Below are positions 8,560 to 17,420 of a stretch of DNA of 64,000 bases, one piece after another (position 1 is the first letter of the stretch; every line of letters starts with the position of its first letter). Source of the DNA: Actinophytocola sp963840275 (lineage in GTDB: Bacteria > Actinomycetota > Actinomycetes > Mycobacteriales > Pseudonocardiaceae). Made by a program: the position numbers and the translations under genes. The stretch is taken from positions 1,054,001 through 1,118,000 of the forward strand of contig CAWIYK010000002.1 in assembly GCA_963840275.1 (NCBI GenBank). The letters are read 5' to 3'. The notes under the pieces are model-generated. The model did no database searches and was not told the DNA's origin. It saw nothing but the letters and a program-made list of their open reading frames with translations.

Positions 8560-9132
8560 TCAGTCCTCTCCCCACCGACGGACCATGTCCGTCTCGATGT
8601 CGAAGTAGTCGAGCACCCGTCCCACGGAGTGGTCGATGATGTCGTCGAGCGTTTCCGGCCGGGTGTAGAACGCCGGCATGGGCGGCATGATCAGCGCGCC
8701 GTCCTCGGTCGCGAGCTGCATGGCCTTGAGGTGCGTGAGCCGCAGCGGCGTCTCGCGGACCATCAGCACCACCTTGCGGCGCTCCTTGAGCGCCACGTCG
8801 ACGGCCCGCGTGAGCAGGCTCGTCGTGTTGCCGTACGCGATCTCCGCGAGCGAGCGGATCGAGCACGGCGCGACGACCATCCCCATGGTCCGGAAGGAGC
8901 CGGAGGAGATGGCGGCGCCGATGTCGTCGCTCGGGTAGAACTTGTCCGCGAGCGCGCGGACGTCGTCCAGCTTGAGGTTCGTCTCCTCCGCGATCGTCCG
9001 CTTGCCGCTGCGGGAGATCACCAGGTGGGTCTCGATGTCGACCTTGCGGAGCGCCTCGAGCAGGCGAATGCCGTAGACCGCCCCCGACGCCCCGCTGATA
9101 CCGACGACCATGCGCCGCGACGACAGGGACAT
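8560..9132 (-). CDS. ubiX: UbiX-like flavin prenyltransferase
   Basis: 190 residues. UbiX transfers a dimethylallyl group to FMN to make prenylated FMN for UbiD. The flavin-binding start MVVGISGASGAVYGIRLLEAL and the MGMVVAPCSIRSLAEIAYG segment are diagnostic, and RETPLRLTHLKAMQLATEDG carries the usual phosphate-binding residues. It sits 2 bp before ubiD and 3 bp after the ABC ATPase gene. The ATG at 9132 has a GGAG upstream; the internal ATG at codon 8 is an alternative. Confidence 0.92.
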   Translation of the reverse strand: MSLSSRRMVVGISGASGAVYGIRLLEALRKVDIETHLVISRSGKRTIAEETNLKLDDVRALADKFYPSDDIGAAISSGSFRTMGMVVAPCSIRSLAEIAYGNTTSLLTRAVDVALKERRKVVLMVRETPLRLTHLKAMQLATEDGALIMPPMPAFYTRPETLDDIIDHSVGRVLDYFDIETDMVRRWGED

Positions 9133-9135
9133 GGC

Positions 9136-9948
9136 CTACTCCACCGCCGCTTCGACCGGAACGGGTTGTCGCTCGGCCGGGACCTCGGCCGTGCCGTAAC
9201 GCAGCAGCCGGGCGACCTCGCCACGCAGGTGGACGAACTCGTCGGTCTCCTTGGTGGTAATTTGGTCACGCTCCGTGGGCAGTGTCACCGGCAGCGTCGA
9301 CACGATCGTGCTCGGCGCCTTGGAGAGCACCAGCACCCGGTCGGCCAGGTACACGCTCTCGTCGATGTCGTGGGTGACCAGCAGGACCGTGGTGTTGTAC
9401 TCGCGCCGGACCCGCAGCAGCAGGTCCTCGAGCTCGGCGCGGGTCTGCGCGTCGACCGACGCGAACGGCTCGTCCATCAGCAGCAGCGCCGGCTGGCTCA
9501 CGAGCGCCCTGGCGATCGCGACGCGCTGCTGCATGCCGCCGGAGAGCTGCCACGGGTACTTCTCGACCGCGTCGCCGAGGCCGACCCAGCCGAGCGCCTC
9601 CGCGACGACCTCGTGCCGCTCCCTGCGGGACATGCCCCGCGCCTTGAGCGGGAACGCCACGTTGCCGCGCACGGTGAGCCACGGGAACAGTGACTTGCTG
9701 TACTCCTGGAAGACGAACGCCAGGTCGGTGGGCACGTCGACGATGGGCGCACCCATGAACCGGGCCTCGCCGCCGGTCGGCGGGAGCAGCCCGGACACGG
9801 CCCGGAGCAGCGTCGACTTGCCGCAGCCGGACGGGCCCACGATGCAGACGATCTCACCCTTCTCCACGGAGAAGGTGATGCTGCCGAGCGCGACGTGGGC
9901 CTTCGCGCCGGTGCCGTACGTGTGGCTGATATCGGTCACGTCCAACAT
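9136..9948 (-). CDS. NitT/TauT-type ABC importer ATPase
   Basis: 270 residues with Walker A GPSGCGKST (38-46), a Q-loop in VFQEYSKSLFPWL, signature LSGGMQQR, Walker B LLLMDEP and the switch His in THDIDE. The SLFPWLTV stretch is typical of nitrate/sulfonate/taurine-type ATPases (SsuB/TauB/NrtD). It drives the two permeases encoded just upstream. The ATG at 9948 was chosen because it is 8 bp after the permease stop and gives the standard family N-terminus MLDVTDISHTYGTG. Confidence 0.9.
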   Translation of the reverse strand: MLDVTDISHTYGTGAKAHVALGSITFSVEKGEIVCIVGPSGCGKSTLLRAVSGLLPPTGGEARFMGAPIVDVPTDLAFVFQEYSKSLFPWLTVRGNVAFPLKARGMSRRERHEVVAEALGWVGLGDAVEKYPWQLSGGMQQRVAIARALVSQPALLLMDEPFASVDAQTRAELEDLLLRVRREYNTTVLLVTHDIDESVYLADRVLVLSKAPSTIVSTLPVTLPTERDQITTKETDEFVHLRGEVARLLRYGTAEVPAERQPVPVEAAVE

Positions 9949-9956
9949 GGGACGGC

Positions 9957-10775
9957 CTACCTCCCGGTGAGACTCTTCGACCTGACGTGCCAGCCGATCA
10001 CCCGGTTCTGCACGGCGAGCAGCAGTACATTCAGGACATACCCGAGTATGCCAAGCAGTACGATCCCGGCCCACATCTCCACGAGCACGAAGTTGCGCTG
10101 AGCCAAGATCATTTGGAAGCCGATGCCGTTGGTCGAGCCCACCAGCTCCGAGATGACCATCAGGATCAGCGCGAGAGACAGGCTCACGCGCAGACCCGCG
10201 AAGATCTTCGGCAGCGCTGCCGGGAACACCACGGTCGCGAGGAACCTCGTCCTCGACAGCCGCATGCTCCGCGTGGTCTCCACAACCGTCTCATCCAGCG
10301 TATGCGCGCCGTCAATGGTGTTGAGCAGCACCGGCCAGACCACGCCGAAGATGATCGTGGCCAGCTGCATCGGGGTGCCGATGGGGAAGAGCACGAGGAA
10401 CACCGGCAGCAGCGCGGGCGGCGGGATGGACCGCAGGAAGGAGATGGTGGGGGAGAAGTAGTCGTACGCCTTGCCGGACCGGCCCAGGATCAGGCCGAAC
10501 ACGATGCCGACCACCCCGGCCCCCGCCCAGCCGCCGAGCAGCCGCAGCAGGCTCGGCACGACCTGCGTCGCGACGTTCTCGGTGAGGAACAGGTGCGACG
10601 CAGGCCCGGACAGCCACAGGTCGACCATGGCCGACCCGATGGACACCGGGGTGGGGAAGTACGGCGCCTGCGCCAGCTCGGTGACGATCTGCCACACCGC
10701 GACGAACGTGGCGAACACCACCCACTTGCCGGTGATCTCCACCACCCGGCGCCGTCTGCTCACGAGCATCGTCAT
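9957..10775 (-). CDS. NitT/TauT-type ABC importer permease (second)
   Basis: 272 residues, about six membrane helices. The coupling loop VETTRSMRLSRTRFLATVVFPAALPKIFAGLRV is the EAA motif region of SsuC/TauC-like permeases. Its ATG overlaps the stop of the upstream permease by four bases (ATGA), so the two are coupled and probably form a heterodimer. Longer open frame upstream is shadow of the first permease. Confidence 0.88.
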   Translation of the reverse strand: MTMLVSRRRRVVEITGKWVVFATFVAVWQIVTELAQAPYFPTPVSIGSAMVDLWLSGPASHLFLTENVATQVVPSLLRLLGGWAGAGVVGIVFGLILGRSGKAYDYFSPTISFLRSIPPPALLPVFLVLFPIGTPMQLATIIFGVVWPVLLNTIDGAHTLDETVVETTRSMRLSRTRFLATVVFPAALPKIFAGLRVSLSLALILMVISELVGSTNGIGFQMILAQRNFVLVEMWAGIVLLGILGYVLNVLLLAVQNRVIGWHVRSKSLTGR

Positions 10776-11566
10776 CGCACCCGGTCTCCGTCCGACCAGT
10801 TGACCCAGCGCCGCTGGATGGCCACGAAGACAAGGTTGATCGCGAAGCCGACGACGCCGGCGACCACGGTGCCCGCGATCGCCAGGTCCATCCGCGCGCC
10901 GCCGGTGCCGACGTCGGTGATGAAGGCGCCGAGGCCGCCGCGTTCCAGGACCGAGTCCTCCGGGTTGCTGCTGCCGCCGGCGAGGACCTCGGTGCTGACC
11001 ACCAGGATCAGCGCGATGCTGGCCGAGATCCGGACGCCGGTCAGTACGAACGGCGCGATGCTCGGCAGCTTCACCGACATCAGCATCTGCCGGCGCGTCA
11101 GGTTGAACGCCTTCGCGGTGTTGATCTGCACGGGGTCGATGTCGCCGACCGCGTGCACGGTGTTGAAGAGGATCGGCCACACCGCGCCGAACACGGCGAG
11201 CCAGACCTTCGTCTCCGACGGCCCGCCGAGCGCCACCAGTGCGAGCGGGATCATCGCGACCGACGGGATCGGCCGCAGGAACTCGACGATCGCGCTCGCC
11301 GCGGAGTTCACCAGCGGCACGCTGCCGAACAGGATGCCGAGCGGCACGGCGATGGCCACCGCGATGCCGAGCGCGAGGGCCCAGCTGACCACGGTGGCCA
11401 CGACGTCGAGCGAGAATTCGTAGTCGTTGAGCAGCTCGACCAGCCGCGCGCCGATGACCGACGGTGGCGGGAGCTGATCCGGGTTCACCAAACCGGAACG
11501 GCCGACGAGCTCGCAGACCGCGAGCACGCCGACCGTCCCGATGATGTTGCGGAGGATTCGGGACAT
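10772..11566 (-). CDS. NitT/TauT-type ABC importer permease (first)
   Basis: 264 residues, about six membrane helices. It contains NTAKAFNLTRRQMLMSVKLPSIAPFVLTGVRI, the EAA-type loop that contacts the ATPase. Typical N-terminal topology of the SsuC family (PDQLPPPSVIGARLVELL). It lies 17 bp after the substrate-binding protein gene. Two different permease genes in one such operon imply a heterodimeric channel. Confidence 0.88.
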   Translation of the reverse strand: MSRILRNIIGTVGVLAVCELVGRSGLVNPDQLPPPSVIGARLVELLNDYEFSLDVVATVVSWALALGIAVAIAVPLGILFGSVPLVNSAASAIVEFLRPIPSVAMIPLALVALGGPSETKVWLAVFGAVWPILFNTVHAVGDIDPVQINTAKAFNLTRRQMLMSVKLPSIAPFVLTGVRISASIALILVVSTEVLAGGSSNPEDSVLERGGLGAFITDVGTGGARMDLAIAGTVVAGVVGFAINLVFVAIQRRWVNWSDGDRVR

Positions 11567-11583
11567 CCCGGTGTCTTGAGTCC

Positions 11584-12627
11584 TCAGCCTTCCGATGAAG
11601 GTGTCGGGATGACCAGTGGCTCGATGTTTACTTCCTTCGGGATCATCTTGTACGACAGCAGCAGGTCGGCGACCCGCTGAAGGCGCTTCGAGTCGATCGT
11701 CGTCGGGAACTGGCCGATCCGGACGACCGCCGCGGTGTCGGCGTCCATCTTCGCGAACTTCGGCAGCGCCTTCTCGATGTTGCTGCGGTCCGCCGCCGCC
11801 TGCTGGCCCTTGAGCAGGGCCCGCTGGAACGCCGCGATGGTGTTCGGGTTCTTCTCGGCGAAGTCCTTCATCGCCGCGAAGCCGGACAGCGGGAAGTTCT
11901 CCGTCGGGCCGGAGCCGGTCAGGTCGAACGCGATGTGCGCGCCCATGGTGCGCTGCGCGTTCGTCACGAACGGGTCGATCGTCACTGCGGCGTCGACCTG
12001 GCCGTTCTGCATCGCCGGTGCCATGTTCTGGAACGGCATCTCGACCAGGGTGACCGTGTCGAACGCGACGTCGTTGGCCTCGAGCACCGCGCGGAGCACC
12101 AGCTCGTTGATGTTGCCGAGTGCGTTGACGGCGACCTTCTTGCCGACCAGGTCCTTCGGTCCGTTGATCCCGCTGTTCGCGCCCGCGATGGCGGCGAAGT
12201 TGCTGTTCGGGCTGGAGAGGTAGGACTCACTGATGAAGCGCAGCTCGCCGACCTTGCCGTGGGCCTTGATGAAGGAGACCCAGTTGCCGAAGGTGATGTC
12301 GAGCTCGCCACCGGCCAGTGCGGGAATCGCGAGAGCGCCACTCTGCACGGTCTCCGGCTCGATGGTGAGCCCTTCCTCCTTGAACGCGTTGTTCAGGAGT
12401 GCGAGCTGAGCACCCGCGCAGTCGATGCCGATCATGACGCCGACCTTGAGCGTGGTCTTCTCGAGCGGACCCTTGGCTGCCGCGTCCTTGTTGCCCTCGT
12501 CGCTCTCCGAAGAGCCGCCGAAGAGGCCGCAGCCCGCTGTGAGAAGGACGACGAGGAACGTCGCCAACAGTCCGACCGCACGGACGGACCCGCGCCTGGC
12601 CCGACCGACTCTGCCTGGACGATTCAT
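11584..12627 (-). CDS. NMT1/THI5-like substrate-binding lipoprotein
   Basis: 347 residues. Signal peptide with lipobox LTAGC (Cys near 33), a Ser/Glu/Asp linker and a two-lobed SsuA/NMT1-type domain (LKVGVMIGIDCAGAQLAL; GGELDITFGNW; GKKVAVNALGNINELVLRAVL; VDAAVTIDPFVTNAQ). It captures the importer substrate outside the cell. First gene of the operon SBP-permease-permease-ATPase-ubiX-ubiD. The substrate is not readable, but the downstream decarboxylase points to an aromatic, heteroaromatic or unsaturated carboxylic acid; this is inference. A 13-bp palindrome lies about 50 bp upstream. Confidence 0.88.
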   Translation of the reverse strand: MNRPGRVGRARRGSVRAVGLLATFLVVLLTAGCGLFGGSSESDEGNKDAAAKGPLEKTTLKVGVMIGIDCAGAQLALLNNAFKEEGLTIEPETVQSGALAIPALAGGELDITFGNWVSFIKAHGKVGELRFISESYLSSPNSNFAAIAGANSGINGPKDLVGKKVAVNALGNINELVLRAVLEANDVAFDTVTLVEMPFQNMAPAMQNGQVDAAVTIDPFVTNAQRTMGAHIAFDLTGSGPTENFPLSGFAAMKDFAEKNPNTIAAFQRALLKGQQAAADRSNIEKALPKFAKMDADTAAVVRIGQFPTTIDSKRLQRVADLLLSYKMIPKEVNIEPLVIPTPSSEG

Positions 12628-12677
12628 TGTCTTGCCGTCTCCTGCCTATGTATGCGGCGATAGAGCGTTGGGAAAAT

Positions 12678-12690
12678 GTGTCTCAGACAC
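12678..12690. promoter_or_regulatory. 13-bp palindrome, candidate operator of the decarboxylase operon
   Basis: GTGTCT-C-AGACAC is a perfect palindrome 51-63 bp upstream of the substrate-binding protein start. Its size suits a GntR-type dimer, but no regulator gene is adjacent. Confidence 0.45.
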
Positions 12691-12726
12691 GGGCTGCCCC
12701 TACACCGTGTGAAAGACGACCAGTTG

Positions 12727-12746
12727 TATACCCGCCAGGAGGTATA
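12727..12746. promoter_or_regulatory. inverted repeat upstream of the ABC operon
   Basis: TATACC and GGTATA form a 6-bp inverted repeat separated by 8 bp, about 100-120 bp upstream of the substrate-binding protein gene. Possible promoter or operator sequence. Confidence 0.3.
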
Positions 12747-13038
12747 GCCACCCGATCGGGTACTGTCAACAACTTGCAATCACAGTACGTGACTGCTCGG
12801 TCGCGGACCAGGTCCACGGGCCGGTAGTCTAGGAGTACGGGCAAGCATCCGATACTAGTGTGTCGTCCGTCACTTTCCACTCGTCAAGATGATCCAGTGG
12901 TCCAGTCCACCGGGGCGATCGGCGGGATCGGCGGCGTGACGGCCGCTCGTAGCCTTCTCGAGCTGTTCACCTGCGAGTTCTCAGAAACCTCAGGTCATGA
13001 GGTATGACGGGAGTCGGGCAACGGCCATCGCACGCGAA

Positions 13039-13063
13039 GTAACAGGTATTCGTGGCCTGTTAC
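13039..13063. promoter_or_regulatory. 8-bp inverted repeat upstream of conservon
   Basis: GTAACAGG-N9-CCTGTTAC is a perfect inverted repeat about 130-150 bp upstream of cvnA. Candidate operator for the conservon promoter. Confidence 0.35.
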
Positions 13064-13191
13064 GTCAGGTTGTGGTGGTGCTTGTCCCCTTGACCGTGGG
13101 TGTGTATACGGGAAAGCTGTGCGCCGCAGTGTCAGCCACACGGGTGAGATTGCTACGTAAGTGTGCGATTGACTGACGGCGTCTTGGGAGT

Positions 13192-16100
13192 GTGTCCGGA
13201 GTGGCCAGGGACAGTGCGTTGGACGGTGACAGCGCGACCGACAGCGCCGTGCGGCGTTCCAACGCGGCTATTCGCGCCGAACAGGCGTCGGGTCGGTCGG
13301 GCAAACGCAGGCGGTTCCGCCTCAGCGAATGGCGCCTGCCGACCAAGTTGATGGTCGTGCTGCTGGTGCCGACGCTCGCCGCGTTGGCGTTCGCGGGTCT
13401 GCGTGTGTACACGCAGATCAAGCAGGCGAACGACCTCGACTACCTGCTCCAGCAGATCGACCTGCACTCCAAGGTCTACGAGGCCGCGGACCAGGTCGAG
13501 AAGGAGAACCAGATCGTCGCGCGGTACGCCGCGGGCGGTCGCACCGGTGACCGGGCCGCGGTCGACACGCAGCAGCAGGCCACCGACACGGCCATCGACG
13601 AGCTGCGCACTTCGGCGGAGGCGTTCTACGGCGAGTCCGGCGCCTCGGTCCGCACCGACTACGAGCGGCTGCTCTTCCGTCTCGACAGCCTCCCCGCGAT
13701 CCGCGAGATCGCGACCGGCAACGGGTCGCAGTACGACCCGTTCTCCGTCGCCACCATCTACTCCGACATCACCGCGAGCATCCTGCAGGTCGGGCAGCTC
13801 GCGCGGACCGACGTCGGTGGCGGGCAGCTGACCCCGCGCCTCAACGCGCTCAACGCGGTCGCCACAGCCAAGGCGCAGATCGCGCAGCAGGTCGCGTTCA
13901 TCGCGGTCGCCGCGACCGGCGGCACGATCCGTGGCTCCGAGCTCAACGAGCTCCGCGCCGCCGTCGCCCGGCACGACTCCGCGCTCGTGACCTTCACGAA
14001 CGCCGCGACGTTCGATGAGCAGCAGCGCTTCAACGACACCCTGGTCGGCCCCGCGCTCGACCAGCTCAAGGTGAACCGCCAGCTGCTGCTCGTGCGCGGC
14101 GAGACCGACCAGAACCTCGGCGTGAACCCCGAGAGCGTGGTCCAGGCCGGCACGACGACGCTCGGCCTCTACCGCACGATCGAGCAGGGCGAGCTCTCCG
14201 ACCTGCGCGACGCGGTCACCGGCCTGCGCAACGACCAGCAGGAAGCGACCCTGCGCGACGCGGCCATCGTGCTCGCCGTGCTGCTGCTCGCCGTCCTCCT
14301 GGCGCTCCTGGTCGCGCGGTCGCTGCTCAAGCCGCTGCGTGTCCTGCGGTCCAACGCGCTGGACGTCGCCTACTCGCGGCTGCCGCAGACCGTGCGCCGC
14401 ATCCTCGCCGACCCGGACCCGGTGGCGGCGTCGAAGAACGCGGTCGAGCCGGTGCCGGTGTTCACCCGTGAGGAGACCGGACAGCTCGCCCGCTCGTTCG
14501 ACGCGGTGCAGGAGCAGGCGGTCCTGATGGCGACCGAGCAGGCCCTCCTGCGCGACAACATCAACTCGATCTTCGTCAACCTGTCCCGCCGGTCGCAGGC
14601 GCTGGTCGAACGCCAGCTGTCGCTGATCGACCGGCTGGAGCAGGACGAGCAGGACCCCGACCAGCTCGCCTCGCTGTTCGAGCTGGACCACCTCGCCACC
14701 CGCATGCGCCGCAACTCGGAAAGCCTCCTGGTGCTCTCCGGCACCGGCCTCTCGCGGCAGCTGTCCCGTCCGGTCCCCGCGTCCGACGTCGTCGGCGCCG
14801 CGGTGTCCGAGGTCGAGCACTACGCCCGCATCGAGGTGGCCTCCGCGCCGGACGTCGCCGTGCAGGGCCGCGCGGTCTCCGACCTCGTGCACGTCATCGC
14901 AGAGCTCCTGGACAACGCCACCTTCTTCTCGCCGACAGAGAAGAAGGTCATCGTCCGGATGGCGATGACGCGCAAGAAGGAGCTCGCCATCCAGATCACC
15001 GACCAGGGCGTCGGCATGTCGGAGGACGAGATCGGGGCCACCAACGCCCGGCTCGCCGACCCGCCGGACCTCGACGTCGCGGTCACGAGGCGGATGGGTC
15101 TGTACGTGGTCGCGCGCCTGGCCAAGCGGCACAACATCGCCGTGCGCCTGCGCGACAACGAGGACATCGAGGGCGGCCTGATCGCCCGCATCAACGTGCC
15201 GGCCGAGCTGGTCCAGCCGATCGGCGCCGCACCGAGGTCGATGTCGTCGCCGAACACCACCGGCTCGCTCGCGGTGACCGAGACCACCAGCACCGAGGCG
15301 CAGCTCAACCCGCCGACCAACGCGCCGAGCCGCAACAGCGGCATCGCCGGCGCGTTCACCGGCGGCATGCCGCGACTGCGCGAGAACGGTCCGGCCGCCG
15401 CCGGCGCGGACACCTCGCAGGACCGCACGGCCGCCGAGGTGGCGAGCTACCCGCCGTTCAGCGTCGGGTACGACAACCCGGCGGACACCACGGCGAACGG
15501 CACGCTCGGTGGCAGCCCCACGACCGCGGAGCAGCTCGCCGTCGACCAGAACGGCGGCCACGACTCGTCCGACCACACCGCGACGCTGTTCGGCAGCCCG
15601 CTGCCCGACGTGCCGCCGGCGGACTTCGGCTCCGACACCGGCTACCAGCCTTACGGCTCACCGAGTGCCGGCCACGCAGCGCCCGAGGAGGTAGACCACA
15701 ACGTGGATGCGCCGACGGAGCGGCTGCCCATCTACGAGGCCGTGCTGTCGCAGTGGTTCGAGTCGACCGACACCGGGTCCGCGCCGTCGGCGCGGGGCGC
15801 CGCGGAGGCGCCCGCCGAGGCCGCTGCCAACGGGTCGAACGGGACCAACGGCTCGAACGGCGCGCACGCGCCGGTCGGTGAGCCGGAGCCGGCTCCCGAG
15901 CCGACCCCGTGGACGTCGCCCGGCGACGACGGCTGGCTGCTCGCGCAGCAGCTGCTGGAGGACGACACTCCGGACACCACGACCACCGCGGGCCTGCCCA
16001 AGCGGGTGCCCAAGGCCCATCTGGTCCCCGGCTCGGCCGCGCCGCGGCACGAGGCGAAGGACGGGGAAGGGGACGCGCAGGCCGGTCCGCCGCTGCCGCC

Positions 16101-16239
16101 ACGGTCGGCGGACGCGGTGCGGGGCCGCATGTCAAGCTTCCAACAGGGCGTGAGGCGGGGCCGTCACGCGCTCATCGACGCCTACGCTGGTGACCAATCC
16201 GGTTCGGAGCAGAGCCGTCAAGACGAGGAGCAGGAGTGA
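13192..16239 (+). CDS. cvnA: conservon sensor kinase with nitrate/nitrite-sensing domain
   Basis: 1015 residues. A basic N-terminal cytosolic segment, a membrane helix at about 52-70, an extracellular NIT (nitrate/nitrite-sensing) domain at about 75-345, a second helix at about 357-380, a HAMP-like region, a dimerisation segment with LDHLATRMRRN, and an HATPase_c domain whose N-box ELLDNATFFSP is near 570. Residues ~680-1015 are a disordered Ala/Pro/Gly/Thr-rich tail, as in Streptomyces CvnA proteins. It probably signals to the roadblock/GTPase partners encoded next rather than to a response regulator. The GTG start is preceded by GGGAG. First gene of a four-gene operon. Confidence 0.9.
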   Translation: MSGVARDSALDGDSATDSAVRRSNAAIRAEQASGRSGKRRRFRLSEWRLPTKLMVVLLVPTLAALAFAGLRVYTQIKQANDLDYLLQQIDLHSKVYEAADQVEKENQIVARYAAGGRTGDRAAVDTQQQATDTAIDELRTSAEAFYGESGASVRTDYERLLFRLDSLPAIREIATGNGSQYDPFSVATIYSDITASILQVGQLARTDVGGGQLTPRLNALNAVATAKAQIAQQVAFIAVAATGGTIRGSELNELRAAVARHDSALVTFTNAATFDEQQRFNDTLVGPALDQLKVNRQLLLVRGETDQNLGVNPESVVQAGTTTLGLYRTIEQGELSDLRDAVTGLRNDQQEATLRDAAIVLAVLLLAVLLALLVARSLLKPLRVLRSNALDVAYSRLPQTVRRILADPDPVAASKNAVEPVPVFTREETGQLARSFDAVQEQAVLMATEQALLRDNINSIFVNLSRRSQALVERQLSLIDRLEQDEQDPDQLASLFELDHLATRMRRNSESLLVLSGTGLSRQLSRPVPASDVVGAAVSEVEHYARIEVASAPDVAVQGRAVSDLVHVIAELLDNATFFSPTEKKVIVRMAMTRKKELAIQITDQGVGMSEDEIGATNARLADPPDLDVAVTRRMGLYVVARLAKRHNIAVRLRDNEDIEGGLIARINVPAELVQPIGAAPRSMSSPNTTGSLAVTETTSTEAQLNPPTNAPSRNSGIAGAFTGGMPRLRENGPAAAGADTSQDRTAAEVASYPPFSVGYDNPADTTANGTLGGSPTTAEQLAVDQNGGHDSSDHTATLFGSPLPDVPPADFGSDTGYQPYGSPSAGHAAPEEVDHNVDAPTERLPIYEAVLSQWFESTDTGSAPSARGAAEAPAEAAANGSNGTNGSNGAHAPVGEPEPAPEPTPWTSPGDDGWLLAQQLLEDDTPDTTTTAGLPKRVPKAHLVPGSAAPRHEAKDGEGDAQAGPPLPPRSADAVRGRMSSFQQGVRRGRHALIDAYAGDQSGSEQSRQDEEQE

Positions 16240-16661
16240 CGACCGCGTCCGCACATCAGCCCGGCAGCTTCGGGTGGCTTATCACTGATTTCGTCCGCCA
16301 GGTACCTGGCGTGGCGCACGCCGTCGTCGTGTCGGCAGACGGCCTGTTGCTGGCCGGCTCCCAGGGTCTTCCCCGGGACCGGGCGGAGCAGCTGTCGGCG
16401 GTCTCGTCCGGGCTGGTGAGCCTCACCCAGGGCGCCGCCCGGTGCTTCGAGGCCGGCGGCGTCAACCAGACCGTGGTCGAGATGGACCGGGGGTACCTCT
16501 TCCTCATGTCGATCTCGGACGGCTCGTGTCTCGCCGTGCTCGCGGCGCCGAACTGCGACATCGGTCTTGTCGCCTACGAGATGACGTTGTTGGTCGAGCG
16601 CGTCGGCCAGCAGATGACTCCGGAGCTGCGAGCTCAGCTTCAGGGCGCGCAGCGCAGGTAA
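16236..16661 (+). CDS. cvnB: roadblock/LC7-domain protein of conservon
   Basis: 141 residues with one roadblock/LC7 domain (HAVVVSADGLLLAGSQGL; GYLFLMSISDGSCLAVLAAPNCDIGLVAYEMTLLVERVG). Such proteins interact with small GTPases and probably modulate CvnD. The GTG start overlaps the cvnA stop (GTGA) and follows GAGGAGCAGGAG, so the two are co-translated. Confidence 0.92.
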   Translation: MTTASAHQPGSFGWLITDFVRQVPGVAHAVVVSADGLLLAGSQGLPRDRAEQLSAVSSGLVSLTQGAARCFEAGGVNQTVVEMDRGYLFLMSISDGSCLAVLAAPNCDIGLVAYEMTLLVERVGQQMTPELRAQLQGAQRR

Positions 16662-16775
16662 GCAGAGAATGCTCACTGCGCAGAGCGGAGGTCGGACCTT
16701 ATGCGTCCTTCTCGGGCACACCTGCAACAACGACTTCCGCGCGCCGTCGAGTCAGATCGGAGGCGAGTAGAAGAG

Positions 16776-17420
16776 ATGCCGGAGAAAGGCTGGGAGGACC
16801 TCCCCGAGCATGACGTCGGCGAAGCACCGAACCGGTTCGACGTCGACGGTTTCCGGGCCAGGCTGTTCGGCGGGCCCGGGGCGACCCTGTACGGGGACTC
16901 CGGGATTCCGGCGCAGTCGGCGTGGGACAGCAAGGAGATCCCCACGGTCGGCCGGGACGGGCTCTCGGACAGTGGTGTCAGGCACAGTGGTGTGCACAGT
17001 GGTGTGCACCAGAGCGGGGCGTGGGGTGCCGAGGAGTTCCTCGGCGGCAGCGACCGCGGCGGTGACCCGGCGCCACACGAGACCGGCTCGCTGGTTCGGC
17101 CGTACACCAGGACAGGTGGCCGAACCCGGTCCGATTATGATCTTGCTATCGAGGCGCTGGTGTCCACCAGCGATCGGGGGAAGGCCCCGGACGCCGCTGT
17201 GCTCCCAGAGCACCGGTCGATCTGTGGTCTGTGCATGGACACCAGGTCCGTCGCGGAGGTAGCCGCCCACTTGCGGTTGCCGCTCGGCGTGGCCAGGGTG
17301 CTGATCGGAGACATGGCCGGTATGGGACTGGTCCTGATCCATCAGAGCGGCATGGTCGTCGGCGATCGGCCGTCGATCGAATTCATGGAAAGGGTGCTCA
17401 GTGGTCTCCGCAGGCTCTAG
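16776..17420 (+). CDS. cvnC: DUF742 protein of conservon
   Basis: 214 residues. The conserved part is C-terminal: LVRPYTRTGGRTRSDYDLAIEALVST, LPEHRSICGLC and SVAEVAAHLRLPLGVARVLIGDMAGMGLVLIH, a winged-helix-like DUF742 domain. The N-terminal half is variable and contains a GVHSGVH repeat. ATG at 16776 gives MPEKGWEDLPEHDVGEAPNRF, which resembles family starts. An ATG at 16701 has a better-spaced GGAGG and would add 25 Arg-rich residues, so the start is uncertain. Function within the conservon complex is unknown. Confidence 0.85.
   Translation: MPEKGWEDLPEHDVGEAPNRFDVDGFRARLFGGPGATLYGDSGIPAQSAWDSKEIPTVGRDGLSDSGVRHSGVHSGVHQSGAWGAEEFLGGSDRGGDPAPHETGSLVRPYTRTGGRTRSDYDLAIEALVSTSDRGKAPDAAVLPEHRSICGLCMDTRSVAEVAAHLRLPLGVARVLIGDMAGMGLVLIHQSGMVVGDRPSIEFMERVLSGLRRL

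Larger units (their letters stand above)
12628..13191. other. divergent intergenic region of 564 bp
   Basis: No credible gene. It holds the promoters of the UbiX/UbiD-ABC operon (leftward) and of the conservon (rightward), with at least four inverted repeats, three listed separately; the fourth is CCCGATCGGG at 12751-12760. Two in-frame stops and poor codon bias exclude the short ORFs seen here. Confidence 0.7.

Noticed and set aside
14820..15428. Minus-strand ORF inside cvnA
   Set aside because: Shadow of the sensor kinase frame; no recognisable domain.
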